From Planctomycetaceae bacterium (lineage in GTDB: Bacteria > Planctomycetota > Planctomycetia > Planctomycetales > Planctomycetaceae): a stretch of 64,000 nucleotides of DNA. The stretch spans positions 1 to 64,000 of the forward strand of contig OMIV01000249.1 in the NCBI GenBank assembly GCA_900299185.1, given 5' to 3'. The position numbers and the translations under genes were made by a program. The notes below the pieces were generated by a model. The model saw only the letters and a list, made by a program, of their open reading frames with translations. It ran no database searches and was not told the origin of the DNA. Shown here piece by piece: positions 50,908 to 61,193 of the stretch. The stretch's first letter is position 1, and the number at the start of each line of letters is the position of its first letter.

Positions 50908-51978
50908 TCAGTCAGCCTTCAGATCCGACAGCAAGTTCTTGAGCAAGGCCTCTGCTGCCAGTTGATGAGCACGCTCGTTGGGATGATTGTCGAAGCGTCC
51001 GACAACCAATCCTTCATTGAGATGTGCTGAAAAGACAGGGTCGAGATCCAGCACCGGAATCGACTGCTCGCGACAAAAGTCTGCAATCTGTTGATGCACT
51101 TCGCGGAAGGGATAGTCCGGACCAAGGCTGTGCATGAAAGGGAAAATGGCAACGCGGAACTCGGCTCCATTCTGCTTCGCGTTGTCGCGCATCCTCTCAA
51201 GAGTGCGTTGCACTGAACCCCATGCGGGCGAGCGATAGGAGTCTCGTAAGTGTGGGAAGTAATCCACCGTGCGACCGGCTTGGTATTGCTGCCAACGAAA
51301 ATACAGCCAATTGAAAAAGTAAGTTCGAGTCCACAACCAATGCTGAGGCTGATGCTTTTGAATCTCTTTAATGGCCTCGGTCGTGCGCGGGTCGTAGCCC
51401 TCGATGTCATTTAGCATGTAGGCATAGACGATGACTTGGGCCTCGTAGCCCTCCGTAAACGCTGCCTTCATCATGCCTTCGATCGTGGCAATCTCCCAAC
51501 CGCACTCACCGAAGTTCGAGACTTCCCACACTGCGGTTTTGGAGTTGGCATTAAGTCCGACTTCCACGAGATCACTGAAGCGATCTTCCATCCGCCGTAG
51601 ACCATGCCCAATGGTGAAACTGTCGCCATAGAAGACGACTCGCTTCTTGCCGGCGGCCAGTTTGCGTTGCAGCGGACGGCAATCACGAAAGCCGTCCTCG
51701 TTGCGTTGCGGTTCGATGTACCGCCGAAACCAACGCTTAGAAATGTTGGTCATGTTGAAGGCGTCGGTGCTATCAGCGAAGGCTGCGAAGCTCACTTCAA
51801 GACCGGTAACAAACGCCAGCAACATCCAACCCGAAAGCCCGACGGCAACGAACCTCAGACCGCGTCCTCGAGCCTTGCACCGCCGCCGCCAAAGCAACAA
51901 CTGCCGCAACCCAACCGCCAGCGCAAGCACCCACACGAGTGCTGCGAGGAGATACTCCGGCTCAGTCCAAAAGAGCAT
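50908..51978 (-). CDS. Membrane-anchored SGNH/GDSL-type hydrolase
   Basis: 356 residues. Two hydrophobic segments at the N-terminus (about 5-28 and 42-68) are followed by an SGNH hydrolase: block I FYGDSFTIGHG with the catalytic Ser, block II Gly in NFGECGW, block III YMLNDIEG and block V FDNHPNERAH with Asp and His. The family removes acyl or acetyl groups from polysaccharides or lipids. It starts about 20 bases after gyrA ends, so readthrough from gyrA is likely. A GTG one codon upstream of the ATG is an alternative start. Confidence 0.87.
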   Translation of the reverse strand: MLFWTEPEYLLAALVWVLALAVGLRQLLLWRRRCKARGRGLRFVAVGLSGWMLLAFVTGLEVSFAAFADSTDAFNMTNISKRWFRRYIEPQRNEDGFRDCRPLQRKLAAGKKRVVFYGDSFTIGHGLRRMEDRFSDLVEVGLNANSKTAVWEVSNFGECGWEIATIEGMMKAAFTEGYEAQVIVYAYMLNDIEGYDPRTTEAIKEIQKHQPQHWLWTRTYFFNWLYFRWQQYQAGRTVDYFPHLRDSYRSPAWGSVQRTLERMRDNAKQNGAEFRVAIFPFMHSLGPDYPFREVHQQIADFCREQSIPVLDLDPVFSAHLNEGLVVGRFDNHPNERAHQLAAEALLKNLLSDLKAD

Positions 51979-51998
51979 CACAACGCAGCACTCCGAGA

Positions 51999-54761
51999 TT
52001 ACGAAGCTGGCGGTTCATTGTTTGATGCGTCGACCTGCTGAGTTACGACTTCAACTGGGGCGACTTGCTTCTCGTCTTCTTCCGTGATGATCTCTGCCGG
52101 GATGCGGGCCAGTGAGACGAGTTTATCTTCAGTCGTCAGACGGATGATGCGCACGCCCTGCGTGTTGCGACCGATGACGCTGAAGTCTGCCACTCGCACG
52201 CGTTGAATCATTCCGCCGCTGGTCACCATCACCACGTGATCCCCTTCGTTCACAGCGAGCACATCCACGACCTTGCCGTTGCGTGCTGTCGTCTTGATGT
52301 CTCGCACGCCTTTGCCGCCTCGGCCTTGCAGGCGATACATGAACGCGCTGCGAACGTCGTCTTCGGCTTCTTCTACTTCCGGCTCGTCGGGCACATCGAC
52401 GCCATCTGCGTCAGCGGCTTCATCGTCAGCCGAAGCCGCAGGCGCCGGCTGCGAACCATCGCTACCCGGACCGAACGGAGTGCGTTTGCCGTAACCGTTC
52501 TCACATACCGACAGCAGGAACGAGCCTTCCTTCGCGAGCACGACGCCGACGACTTCATCGCCCTTCGTCAGCTTGATGCCGCGCACGCCGGCGGTGGCTC
52601 GACCCATTGCTCGCGCGTTGGTGTGCGCGAAACGGATCGCCATTCCATTCGCCGTCGACAGCAACACGTCATCGCCCGGCCCGACGATGATCACGTCGAC
52701 GAGTTCGTCGCCCTCTTTCAGCTTGATGGCGATGATGCCGCCCTGCTTCGGTCGACTGTATTCCGTCAACGCCGTCTTCTTGACCGTGCCATTCTTCGTT
52801 GCCATTACCAAGAAGTGTTGGCCATCGAAGTCACGTACCGGCAAGCAGTTCTCGACCACTTCGCCTTCCGACAGCGCGAGTAGATTGACGAGAGCACGCC
52901 CCTTCGCCGTGCGACCTTGCAGCGGCAGATCGTAGACCTTCTGCCAATAGACGCGCCCCAGGTTGGTGAAGAAGAGCAAGTACGCATGCGTGCTGGAGAC
53001 GAAGAGATGCTGAATGGCGTCTTCTTCGTCGCTCTTCGCACCGGTGATGCCCTTACCGCCGCGGTTCTGAGCCTGATACGCGCTGAGCGAGGTCCGCTTG
53101 ATGTAGCCACGCTGCGAGAGCGTGACGACCATCGTTTCCTCGGTGATGAGGTCGTCCTTATTGACGTCCGTCAGTTCTTCTTCGTCGATCAGCGTTCGTC
53201 GCTTATCGGGATACTTCTCTTTGAGCGCCTGCATGTCCTGACGCACGACGGCCAGAATGTGTGCCTCATCCGACAACAGATGCAGATAAGAATTGATGTC
53301 TTCCAAGAGCTTGTAGTACTCGCCGCGCAGCTTCTCTCGTTCCAGGTTGGCGAGTGAGCCCAGCTGCATCGAGACGATGGCTTCGGCCTGATTATTTGAG
53401 AGCGAGTAGTTCTCGCGAACTCCGTACTCGGCGGAAAAGTTCTTGAAGCCGTCGTCCCCAAGTGCCCGAGCAATGAGTTCCGCCGGGACTTCGATCTTCT
53501 GCAAGTCGACCTTAGCTTCGGCGCGGCTACCAGCTTTACGAATCGTGCTGATGACTTTGTCGATGTCGAGCTGCGCGATCATCAAGCCTTCGACCGTATG
53601 CTTCCTCTTACGAGCTTCGGCTAAGAGGAACTCGGTCCGCCGACGAATGACGTCCACCCGGTGTAGGATGAATTCCTGCACGAGTTCCTTGACCGTCAAC
53701 GTGCGCGGCTTGCCGCCGACCAGCCCCAGCAGAATTACGCTGAAGGTCGTCTGCAACGACGAGAACTCATAGAGCTGATTGAGAACGACGTCCTTATCCG
53801 CTTCCTTCTTCAAGACAATATGCAGTCGCACTTGCCACGGCGGAGTCTTGCGGTCGGTGTAGTCGACGATGCGCGAGATGCCTTTGATCTTCTCATCGCG
53901 CACCAGTTGTTCGAGCTTCTCCTTAACGCGGTCACGAGTCTCCATGTAGGGGATCTCGGTGACGACGATCACGTCGCTGTTCTTCTCGGTCTCGAAGTGA
54001 GTCCGTGCTCGCAATGTGATCGTCGACCGACCGGTCATGTAGCCCTGCCGAATGCCATAGCGTCCGCAGATGACGCCACCAGTCGGGAAGTCCGGGCCGG
54101 GCAAGACATCGATGATCTCATCAACCGACGCATTGGGATCGTCGATCACCAACATGATCGCATCGGCGACTTCGACGAGGTTATGCGGAGGGATGCTGGT
54201 CGCCATACCGACCGCGATGCCCTGAGATCCGTTGACGAGCAAGTTGGGAAAGCGACCGGGCAATACCGACGGCTCGCGCTGCTTTTGGTCGTAGGTCGGA
54301 ACGAAGTCGACCGTGTCGTATTCGAGATCAGCGAGCAACTCGGCGGAGGCACCGGATAGCTTGGCTTCGGTGTAACGCATCTGAGCTGGCGGCAAACCAG
54401 CGAGCGAACCGAAGTTACCTTGCTTCGCGATGAGCGTCGTTCGCATGACCCAGTCTTGAGCCATACGCGCCAAGGTGGGATAGATCGCGCCGTCGCCGTG
54501 CGGGTGATAGCGCTTCATCGTCTCACCGACGATACCCGCGCACTTGGTCGTCGAACCGCCGGGCGACAGACTGAGATCGTTCATCGCGACGAGGATGCGC
54601 CGCTGCGACGGCTTCAATCCGTCACGCACATCAGGTAGCGCTCGACTGACGATGACGCTCATGGCGTAGGTGAGATAGCTCGTTCGCATCTCATCGGTAA
54701 TGTCGAGCTGCTGAATCCGTTCGCTGCCGGTTGGCAGACCTTCAATGTCACTGTCGGACAA
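51999..54761 (-). CDS. gyrA: DNA gyrase subunit A
   Basis: 920 residues. The breakage-reunion domain begins [17 protein letters not shown] and has the catalytic Tyr130 in [11 protein letters not shown]. The CTD propeller carries the GyrA-box as QNRGGKG, with a second related QGRGGKG, as expected for gyrase rather than topoisomerase IV. An acidic, low-complexity insert (about 25 residues, rich in Asp/Glu/Ala) lies in the CTD near residue 765-800. In the quinolone region the E. coli Ser83 and Asp87 positions read Gly91 and Pro95. The start is a TTG with an excellent AAGGAG eight bases upstream. gyrB is not adjacent. Confidence 0.97.
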   Translation of the reverse strand: MSDSDIEGLPTGSERIQQLDITDEMRTSYLTYAMSVIVSRALPDVRDGLKPSQRRILVAMNDLSLSPGGSTTKCAGIVGETMKRYHPHGDGAIYPTLARMAQDWVMRTTLIAKQGNFGSLAGLPPAQMRYTEAKLSGASAELLADLEYDTVDFVPTYDQKQREPSVLPGRFPNLLVNGSQGIAVGMATSIPPHNLVEVADAIMLVIDDPNASVDEIIDVLPGPDFPTGGVICGRYGIRQGYMTGRSTITLRARTHFETEKNSDVIVVTEIPYMETRDRVKEKLEQLVRDEKIKGISRIVDYTDRKTPPWQVRLHIVLKKEADKDVVLNQLYEFSSLQTTFSVILLGLVGGKPRTLTVKELVQEFILHRVDVIRRRTEFLLAEARKRKHTVEGLMIAQLDIDKVISTIRKAGSRAEAKVDLQKIEVPAELIARALGDDGFKNFSAEYGVRENYSLSNNQAEAIVSMQLGSLANLEREKLRGEYYKLLEDINSYLHLLSDEAHILAVVRQDMQALKEKYPDKRRTLIDEEELTDVNKDDLITEETMVVTLSQRGYIKRTSLSAYQAQNRGGKGITGAKSDEEDAIQHLFVSSTHAYLLFFTNLGRVYWQKVYDLPLQGRTAKGRALVNLLALSEGEVVENCLPVRDFDGQHFLVMATKNGTVKKTALTEYSRPKQGGIIAIKLKEGDELVDVIIVGPGDDVLLSTANGMAIRFAHTNARAMGRATAGVRGIKLTKGDEVVGVVLAKEGSFLLSVCENGYGKRTPFGPGSDGSQPAPAASADDEAADADGVDVPDEPEVEEAEDDVRSAFMYRLQGRGGKGVRDIKTTARNGKVVDVLAVNEGDHVVMVTSGGMIQRVRVADFSVIGRNTQGVRIIRLTTEDKLVSLARIPAEIITEEDEKQVAPVEVVTQQVDASNNEPPAS

Positions 54762-55145
54762 CGAGGTATCTCCTTAAAGGACGCGCCGCGAAGCGCCTGT
54801 CGTCAGAATCCTTGAGCCGTTCCTGATCAGCGTCCGCGAGGGTCTCGAAATCGCTATAAATTTCGAGCATTTCTCTGGCTCGGCGGGCGGCAAAATGTAG
54901 CGAAATTCGAGACGCCTCACAATCAACTCAACAGCCTGGATTTAGTCCTCAATGGAAGCCGTTCGAACCGCCGCAAGCATGCTCTCACGCAACAGGAATG
55001 CGAGGTTGCAGAGGTCACTCGGCGAGCGTTCTGACCACATTTCTGGAAACTCGTTTGAAGCACCGCTGATTCTCAGTTCCACTGTGTCAGCCAACGAATG
55101 CTCGACGAGATTCACCAACGCAAGAACCCCATCACGAAACGAACT
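54762..55145. other. Divergent intergenic region upstream of gyrA and moxR
   Basis: No gene seen. It contains the inverted repeat at 54844-54867 and the ribosome-binding site of gyrA just after 54761. Promoters for both genes must lie here. Confidence 0.5.
54844..54867. promoter_or_regulatory. Palindrome, possible operator
   Basis: CTCGAAAT at 54844-54851 and its complement ATTTCGAG at 54860-54867 enclose an AT-rich spacer containing TATAAA. The location between gyrA and moxR makes it a candidate operator or promoter element, but no regulator is known. Confidence 0.35.
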
Positions 55146-56189
55146 ATGGCACTTCCCACATTGGCCCCTACGCGATTACTGACACCTGAAGAAGTTTCGC
55201 ATGCCAAGACCGGAATCACTCGACTGATCGACGGACTGCAAACGGCAATCCTCGGTCAGCAAGATCTCATCGACCGAGTCGTCACCTGCCTGCTCGCGCG
55301 AGGTCACTTGCTGCTGGAAGGACTTCCGGGGCTTGGCAAGACCGAGCTAGTGAAGTCGCTCTCGTCGTTGCTGGGGCTTCAGTTCCGCCGAGTGCAGTTC
55401 ACTCCCGACTTGCTCCCCAGCGACATCGTGGGCGCTCCCATCCTGCAAGAGGTCTCAGGAACTCGAAAGCTGGTGTTTCACCAAGGCCCCATCTTCGCGA
55501 ACTTGGTTCTGGCTGACGAAATTAATCGAGCTACTCCCAAGACTCAGGCGGCACTGCTGGAAGCCTTGCAAGAGCGACGTGTGACAGTGATGGGCGAGTC
55601 CCATCAACTCCCCTTCCCGTTCTTCGTGTTGGCCACACAAAACCCAATCGAACTCGAAGGCACCTATCCTCTGCCTGAAGCCCAGGTCGACCGTTTCATG
55701 TTCAAGATCAATGTGCAGAGCGTAAGCACCGAGGTCTTGCAGCAGATCATCATGACTCGCAAACAAGGCGTACCGCCCGAATTGCAAGTCGCAGTCTCGG
55801 GGCAAGACCTGAATCAGCTCTTCGAGTTCGTTGACCGCGTGCATCTTCCCGAGGCCGTGAGCAACTACATCGCTCGCTTAGTCTCGGCGACTCATCCTGA
55901 TCGAGCCGACTCTCCCGAGCCCGTTCGCAAGTTTGTGAAGTTCGGCTCGTCCCCACGTGCTGCCATCGCCTTGGCGTCTTCGGCACGAGCGGCGGCACTC
56001 ATCGCTGGTAAGCCCAATGTTGGCTTTGCCGAAGTTCGACGTGTCGCCCCCAACGTCTTGGGACATCGTTTGATTCTGGATTACTCGGCCCGCATGGAAG
56101 GATGGACGACGGGCAAGATCGTCGACACCTTGCTGACCGCTGTTCCTGAAGTTGCCAAAGCCATTCCGGACGACATCGCTAAGAACTAA
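55146..56189 (+). CDS. MoxR-type AAA+ ATPase
   Basis: 347 residues from the ATG at 55146 (an in-frame ATG at 55098 is possible). Walker A is GLPGLGKTE, Walker B LVLADEINRA, followed by the MoxR marks TPKTQAALLEALQERRV and FFVLATQNPIELEGTYPLPEA-type sensor region. The lid domain has SSPRAAIALASSARA. MoxR ATPases act as chaperones for VWA proteins. Usually a DUF58 and a BatA gene follow, but here a secreted/membrane protein follows 58 bases later. The 739-residue BatA-like gene is 47 kb away. Confidence 0.94.
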   Translation: MALPTLAPTRLLTPEEVSHAKTGITRLIDGLQTAILGQQDLIDRVVTCLLARGHLLLEGLPGLGKTELVKSLSSLLGLQFRRVQFTPDLLPSDIVGAPILQEVSGTRKLVFHQGPIFANLVLADEINRATPKTQAALLEALQERRVTVMGESHQLPFPFFVLATQNPIELEGTYPLPEAQVDRFMFKINVQSVSTEVLQQIIMTRKQGVPPELQVAVSGQDLNQLFEFVDRVHLPEAVSNYIARLVSATHPDRADSPEPVRKFVKFGSSPRAAIALASSARAAALIAGKPNVGFAEVRRVAPNVLGHRLILDYSARMEGWTTGKIVDTLLTAVPEVAKAIPDDIAKN

Positions 56190-56247
56190 GTCCGAACGCG
56201 AATGTCTCCGCCCCGCTTGTTCCATCGTCACGTCAAAGGGCTATTCC

Positions 56248-58287
56248 ATGCGACTTCTCATCGCTCTCTGGTTGTTGATTTCGACCTGGAGTTTGATGCC
56301 CAGTCTGTGTCTCGGCGCTACAGGCAGCGAGTACCAGGCGCAGGAAGAAGACTTCGTTGTGACTGTCGATTCTCGATGGGCTGGATCACGCAGCGGCGGA
56401 TACCACCCCATTCGAATTCGCATTCAGAACCGCTCTGAAACGCGAGACATGGCCATCACGTTTCGGCCCAGCGACAGCACGCTGCCGAACGTCACTCGCA
56501 CCGTCAACTGCCCCCAAAATGCGTCGACCTTGGTGACGTTGCCCGTCCCCATGATTGGTGCCGCGAGTTCCGGCAATCTCGAATTCCTATCCACTCGAGG
56601 CCGACTGAGAGACCTCGAACGCTCGGTCAGTGTGGCCGAGCAAGACTTGGGCTCGAGTCGTCCCGGACTGTTGGTGATCTCGACGAAGAACGCGGACTGT
56701 TCCCAATTTGAGTCAGCCGTTTCATCCACAATGGGAGTCTCGCACGGCCACTTTGGAACGGCTTACTCAGAGAACTCGGCGGTCGTGCAGCCGACCATGT
56801 TGCCGAACATGTCGATCGCTTACAGCGGACTCGACATCGTCGCGATGTCGCTGGCCACTCTGGAATCGCTCAATCCCGAGACGCGTGAAGCCATTCTCAA
56901 CTGGACTCGTACCGGTGGCTTGTTGCTTGTCACCGAAACGGGAGAAGCCGCCACAAGCAACCCCGATCTGATAAAGCTGACGGGGCTCGATCGCACAGCG
57001 CAACAAGCCGAGTGGATCAAGCCTGCCCAAAGTCTTCGCCTTGTCGTAGCAATTCGCACCTTCGACCAATATGGAAATGAAACATCAACCAATGCCGCAT
57101 CAGAGTCACCGACCACCTTTCTGTGGAAGGCCAGTGATAAGACCTTCGCGATGCGAACTTACGGTTTAGGTCACTTGGCAGTCTTCACCGACAATCCCTT
57201 CCCCGGCACGGTCCATGATTGGGCATGGTTCATCAATTCCAACAACATCGCCCGGTTTGGTCGCTGGGCCAATCGATTAGGAATTAACGGTCGCGGCGAC
57301 TCCAGTGACTTCTTTCATTTTCTGATCCCCGGCATTCAGTCCGTGCCGGTGTACTCCTTCCTACTCTTCATCACGCTGTTCGCAGTGGTGATCGGCCCGC
57401 TGAATTACTTCTTCTTGGCCCGCCGCAATCGACTCAATGCATTGATCGTCACCGTGCCCACGCTGTCGATCATCACCAGTGTTGCGTTGTTTGTATTCTC
57501 GGCGGTGGCTCATGGATTCGCCGTGAAAGGCCGAGTTCGCAGCCTCACGGTAATCGACCAAGGTTTGCAAACGGCGGTCGTCGGCAATCGACTGTCTTTG
57601 TATGCCGGCATGGTGCCTTCGAACGGTTTGCAGTTCTCGCCGGACACCGTCGTCATTCCGCTGTGGCCGCGTGACATCGAATTCGAAGGCGGCTCGGTCG
57701 ATTGGACTCAGACCCAACACCTAACCAACGGCTTTTTGCGAGCCCGCACCAAGACCCAATACCACACCGTAGTCAGCCAACCAGAACGCGGCCGCATCAC
57801 TGTCGAGGCACCGTCTGCCGACACCATGAAGATTACGAACGGATTGGAATGGCAACTCGATACGTTGGTTGTTGGTGACGACAACGGCGAAGCCTACTTC
57901 GGCCAGAACGTCGCGGCTGGAACTTCAGCCACACTCAAGAAGATCACCGCGGAAGCCGCCAACTCTTTGGTGAGTGAGATCCGCGACACGACTCCCGCCT
58001 TGCCCGACGAATACACGTCGACCAACAACATCAACTTCTTCACGGGCATGAATTCGCGACGAAATCGCTTCGGCTATTGGGGCGGAGTCGAACAGCAATT
58101 CAAACTACAAGACGGCTCGCTTGAGCAAGAACTCACCGCAGTCCGCGAGTCGCTCAGTCGCGAACCGTCTAAGTCGTCGACTCTGAAACGTCGCTACTTT
58201 GCCACGATGAAGCATCGCCCCGGCATCGAGACCGGCACGAAGGTAGACACAGTCCAAGAGTGGCACGCCCTCATCGGCTTCTACTAA
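56248..58287 (+). CDS. Secreted/membrane protein of MoxR operon, unknown function
   Basis: 679 residues from the ATG at 56248 (AAGGG upstream). Signal peptide at 1-23 (MRLLIALWLLISTWSLM). The outer part (25-370) is beta-rich and includes a Rossmann-like segment (DIVAMSLATLESLNPETREAI, LNWTRTGGLLLVTETG) resembling the amidotransferase-like fold of BatA relatives. Two transmembrane helices lie at about 370-390 and 415-440 (LLFITLFAVVIGPLNYFFLARR, TVPTLSIITSVALFVFS). The C-terminal 230 residues appear soluble. It follows the MoxR gene closely and probably is its client or partner. Confidence 0.72.
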   Translation: MRLLIALWLLISTWSLMPSLCLGATGSEYQAQEEDFVVTVDSRWAGSRSGGYHPIRIRIQNRSETRDMAITFRPSDSTLPNVTRTVNCPQNASTLVTLPVPMIGAASSGNLEFLSTRGRLRDLERSVSVAEQDLGSSRPGLLVISTKNADCSQFESAVSSTMGVSHGHFGTAYSENSAVVQPTMLPNMSIAYSGLDIVAMSLATLESLNPETREAILNWTRTGGLLLVTETGEAATSNPDLIKLTGLDRTAQQAEWIKPAQSLRLVVAIRTFDQYGNETSTNAASESPTTFLWKASDKTFAMRTYGLGHLAVFTDNPFPGTVHDWAWFINSNNIARFGRWANRLGINGRGDSSDFFHFLIPGIQSVPVYSFLLFITLFAVVIGPLNYFFLARRNRLNALIVTVPTLSIITSVALFVFSAVAHGFAVKGRVRSLTVIDQGLQTAVVGNRLSLYAGMVPSNGLQFSPDTVVIPLWPRDIEFEGGSVDWTQTQHLTNGFLRARTKTQYHTVVSQPERGRITVEAPSADTMKITNGLEWQLDTLVVGDDNGEAYFGQNVAAGTSATLKKITAEAANSLVSEIRDTTPALPDEYTSTNNINFFTGMNSRRNRFGYWGGVEQQFKLQDGSLEQELTAVRESLSREPSKSSTLKRRYFATMKHRPGIETGTKVDTVQEWHALIGFY

Positions 58288-58354
58288 CGAGGCATCTCTG
58301 ACAGCTAAGCCAATCCTTCTGAGGCAGCTTCACCTCGGAATCATTCCAGCTCTC

Positions 58355-58412
58355 CGCGTTCTCTGATCCTCTGCGGTGAGGAATTCTTTTACCGCAGAGA
58401 ATCAGAGAGCGC
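58355..58412. repeat. Inverted repeat between convergent genes
   Basis: TTCTCTGATCCTCTGCGGT near 58359-58377 pairs with ACCGCAGAGAATCAGAGAG at 58391-58409 with one mismatch. It lies between the MoxR-operon membrane-protein gene and the response-regulator gene ends and may terminate both. Confidence 0.72.
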
Positions 58413-58502
58413 TGAGCAAAGACACGGACCGCAATTGACGCCGCGGCTCGGCAACAAAGCGATGTCTCTCTCGCTCAAGAATCTACACGAAGGCGGAGAG
58501 CA

Positions 58503-58976
58503 TTATTCCGCGCGAGGAGTCTGTGCTTCCGCCGACTCCACTTCCGCGAGATACGCCAGCAAACGATCTCGCTCGCTGGTCAGTTGGCGGACTCTCATCA
58601 GAGATCGAACGCGGGTCGTCAATTCGAGCCGGTTCACAGGCTTGGTCAGGAAGTCGTCGCAACCCGCGTTGACAGCCTTCTCGATGTCGCCCATTTCATT
58701 GAGCGCCGTGACCATCAAGATCGGGATGTCCTTCGTCGCCGGGTTCTGCTTGAGCTGCTTGCAAACTTCGTAGCCGCTCATGCGAGGCATCATGATGTCG
58801 AGCAGAATCAGATCAGGGTGCTGCTTCGCCACTTTGTCGAGTGCATCCTGACCATCGAAGGCCATCTCAACGTCAAAGGGCTCGGAAGCCAAATACGCTT
58901 CGAGCAATTCGCAGTTCTGCTGATTGTCGTCGGCGATCAGGATGCGAGACGGCGAAGAAGTATCAACAGGAGGCAT
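58503..58976 (-). CDS. Single-domain response regulator
   Basis: 157 residues from the ATG at 58976; the frame is open to 59051 without a typical start. A complete receiver domain: acidic pair DD at 16-17 (ILIADDNQQN), phospho-acceptor Asp60 (LILLDIMMPRMSG), Thr90 and Lys112 (TKPVN). A short coiled-coil tail follows (LTSERDRLLAYLAEVE). There is no DNA-binding output domain, so it passes phosphate or binds a partner, and no histidine kinase is nearby. Confidence 0.92.
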   Translation of the reverse strand: MPPVDTSSPSRILIADDNQQNCELLEAYLASEPFDVEMAFDGQDALDKVAKQHPDLILLDIMMPRMSGYEVCKQLKQNPATKDIPILMVTALNEMGDIEKAVNAGCDDFLTKPVNRLELTTRVRSLMRVRQLTSERDRLLAYLAEVESAEAQTPRAE

Positions 58977-59129
58977 CGTGGTCGACTCGTTTGGCGATGG
59001 ATGAAACAGACCCAGAAAACGGCTCGGTTCGTCGTCGATGTGAATCACCATTCAAGTCACGCAACGCTCAACGAACTAAGCGGGCGGAGTATAGGCCGCG
59101 CTGTCGTTACGAGAAGCGACGACGTGAAC

Positions 59130-59546
59130 TCACTGCCCCAACTGAGCCTCGGACCTCAATTGATTGCCGCGTTCCAATAAGTCGCCACCCGAAGACTCAA
59201 CCCGCTGACGCAGCTTGACGGTGAAGTCGTGCTGATCTTTAACCCGCATGGGCAGCAAGTTATCGGACACGAAATCGAGCGGCGGAACCTGGTACCACGG
59301 AGTTCTAAGTTTGACGTACTGCGTCTCCAGCTCGTACCCGTCCTTCTGCAGAGTGATCTCTTCGGTTCCGTACCAAGTGAAATCAAACGAGCACGGAGTG
59401 TGACCAATCATCTTGTCGTTGACCCAGACTTGAGCACCAGGTGGGTCAGATCGAACCGTTGCTCGCCGATGCACGCAGCCCACCGAACTGAGCAGCAGGC
59501 CAAAGCTCATCAGCAAGAGTGTGAAGCGGGGCAAACGAGGCGACAT
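59130..59546 (-). CDS. PEGA-domain lipoprotein
   Basis: 138 residues from the ATG at 59546. A lipobox LLSSVGC gives a lipoprotein signal with Cys at about 25. A PEGA domain follows (ATVRSDPPGAQVWVNDKMIG, LQKDGYELETQYV), the beta-sandwich found in S-layer and envelope proteins. The rest is a short tail rich in Arg/Gln. Anchored to a membrane, probably in the periplasm. Confidence 0.85.
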   Translation of the reverse strand: MSPRLPRFTLLLMSFGLLLSSVGCVHRRATVRSDPPGAQVWVNDKMIGHTPCSFDFTWYGTEEITLQKDGYELETQYVKLRTPWYQVPPLDFVSDNLLPMRVKDQHDFTVKLRQRVESSGGDLLERGNQLRSEAQLGQ

Positions 59547-59684
59547 CCGTGTCGACTTTCGATGAGGCTGAAATGAGAACCCTACGACAAGCGGCGGGAT
59601 AGTAGGCACGCTCTCAAAGTGCAGGAAGACGAAGTCCGCGTCTGGAACTCACTCCGCAGACAGGGACAAGGAACATGCCATACC

Positions 59685-61193
59685 TCAGCGAATCGTCAGC
59701 ACTCGCTTGTCCGTCAGCTTGACCAGCACATCGCTCTTGAGTGACTTCACGGCTTCCGAGAATTGATCGGGAGTATTGACCGTCTTGCCGCCGATGGACG
59801 CGATGAGCTGACCGACCTTCAATCCTGCTGCGGAGGCTGGACTCCCCGGATCAACAGCCAACACGAGCACTCCTTCGGGGTAACGCGAACTGAAGGTCGT
59901 ATCGGTGTGCTCCTGCCGGGCCGTCGGCCAGTCGACTCGCAAACCACGCCACGTTTGATAGCGATCCTGAGCCGTCACGATGCTCTCTGCGTCGGGAGCT
60001 GGCCACTTTCCCAACGTCACTGCGGCCACTCGATTGCCCTTCAACTGCAGCGAGGCTTTGCCATTGGGGCCAAGCAATCCCACCTCGCGCATCACTTCGT
60101 CGCGATTGAAAACCGGCTTGTTATTCACCGCCAGAATCACATCGCGATACCTCAAGCCTCCCAACTCTCCGGGAGATCCCGTCAACAAACCGCTAACCAC
60201 TGCGGCACTGCGAGCCCCCGTGCCAACGATGTCTTCGGCTTCGTGGCTCGTGGTGAGCGCGACTCCCAAAAAGCCGTACTCGACTTCGTAACCGGCCAAC
60301 AGTGAATCAACGACGCGTCGCATCACGCGATTGATCGGAATGGCGAACCCTGCCGAAGCCTCATAGCCCTCCAGCGCTGCCATAGATGTCGTGATGCCAA
60401 TCAACTCGCCATTGCGATTCAGCAAAGCTCCGCCGCTCGTCCCCACGTTCTGCCGAGTGTCAACTTGCAGCAAGGTGCCCATGTGATGGATCGTCGTCTT
60501 GTCCGCCGCTAACTCAGCGAACGGCACTCGAGCGATGTTGCTCACCATGCCAAAGCTGACGCTGGCCGAACCGTCTCGCGCCAAGGCATACGGATTCCCC
60601 AGCGAGTACACGAACTGCCCCTTCTTGACGGTCTCGCCTTCGAACATCTTCAAAGGAGTCAGACTTTCCTCGACCTGCCGCTCTTGTCCGAGCAGTTTCA
60701 GCACCGCCAAGTCACTGCGAGGATCAGCAGCATAGATCGTCGCTTCGACCACCTTGGCGCGCGGCAAATGCACGAAGAGCAGGTACTCGAACGGAGCCTC
60801 GGGATTCCGAAAGGTCTTCCCGCCTTTGACCACGTGATAAGCCGTCAGCACATAGCGTTCAGCCGGTCGTTCCCGAGGAGCGACAATCACACCCGACCCA
60901 AATTCAGTCGGTAAGAAATCGCTGTTGTAGGGTTGGTTGGACTGCACCGCCGGAGCGTTCAAGTCATTGGGGCCGAAGACGTTCTTCCCCGGCGGGCGTC
61001 TAACTAACGGACCTCGATTGGCCAATCGCGAGATCGCAACCACGCCACCTTCCGACTGCTCGATGATCTTGGTGGTTGAATCCTCAAACGCCTGCAACAC
61101 GGAAGCCGTCGACGGACCTTGAGCCAGCAACGAACTCGACAAAACGAGTTCGATCAGCAGCAGCCCGCAGCCAAGTCTCAAGAGGGAGATCAT
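59685..61193 (-). CDS. HtrA/DegP-like trypsin protease with two PDZ domains
   Basis: 502 residues from the ATG at 61193. Signal peptide at 1-25. The trypsin-type domain covers about 85-300 with His120 (LTAYHVV), Asp161 (DPRSDLAVLK) and Ser253 (VGTSGGALLN). One PDZ domain follows at about 310-400 (GFLGVALTTSH) and a second near 420-500 (VDPGSPASAAGLKVGQLI). The second PDZ ends the protein. A 22-residue Pro/Asn-rich N-terminal region precedes the protease. Role: envelope protein quality control, by family. Confidence 0.92.
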   Translation of the reverse strand: MISLLRLGCGLLLIELVLSSSLLAQGPSTASVLQAFEDSTTKIIEQSEGGVVAISRLANRGPLVRRPPGKNVFGPNDLNAPAVQSNQPYNSDFLPTEFGSGVIVAPRERPAERYVLTAYHVVKGGKTFRNPEAPFEYLLFVHLPRAKVVEATIYAADPRSDLAVLKLLGQERQVEESLTPLKMFEGETVKKGQFVYSLGNPYALARDGSASVSFGMVSNIARVPFAELAADKTTIHHMGTLLQVDTRQNVGTSGGALLNRNGELIGITTSMAALEGYEASAGFAIPINRVMRRVVDSLLAGYEVEYGFLGVALTTSHEAEDIVGTGARSAAVVSGLLTGSPGELGGLRYRDVILAVNNKPVFNRDEVMREVGLLGPNGKASLQLKGNRVAAVTLGKWPAPDAESIVTAQDRYQTWRGLRVDWPTARQEHTDTTFSSRYPEGVLVLAVDPGSPASAAGLKVGQLIASIGGKTVNTPDQFSEAVKSLKSDVLVKLTDKRVLTIR

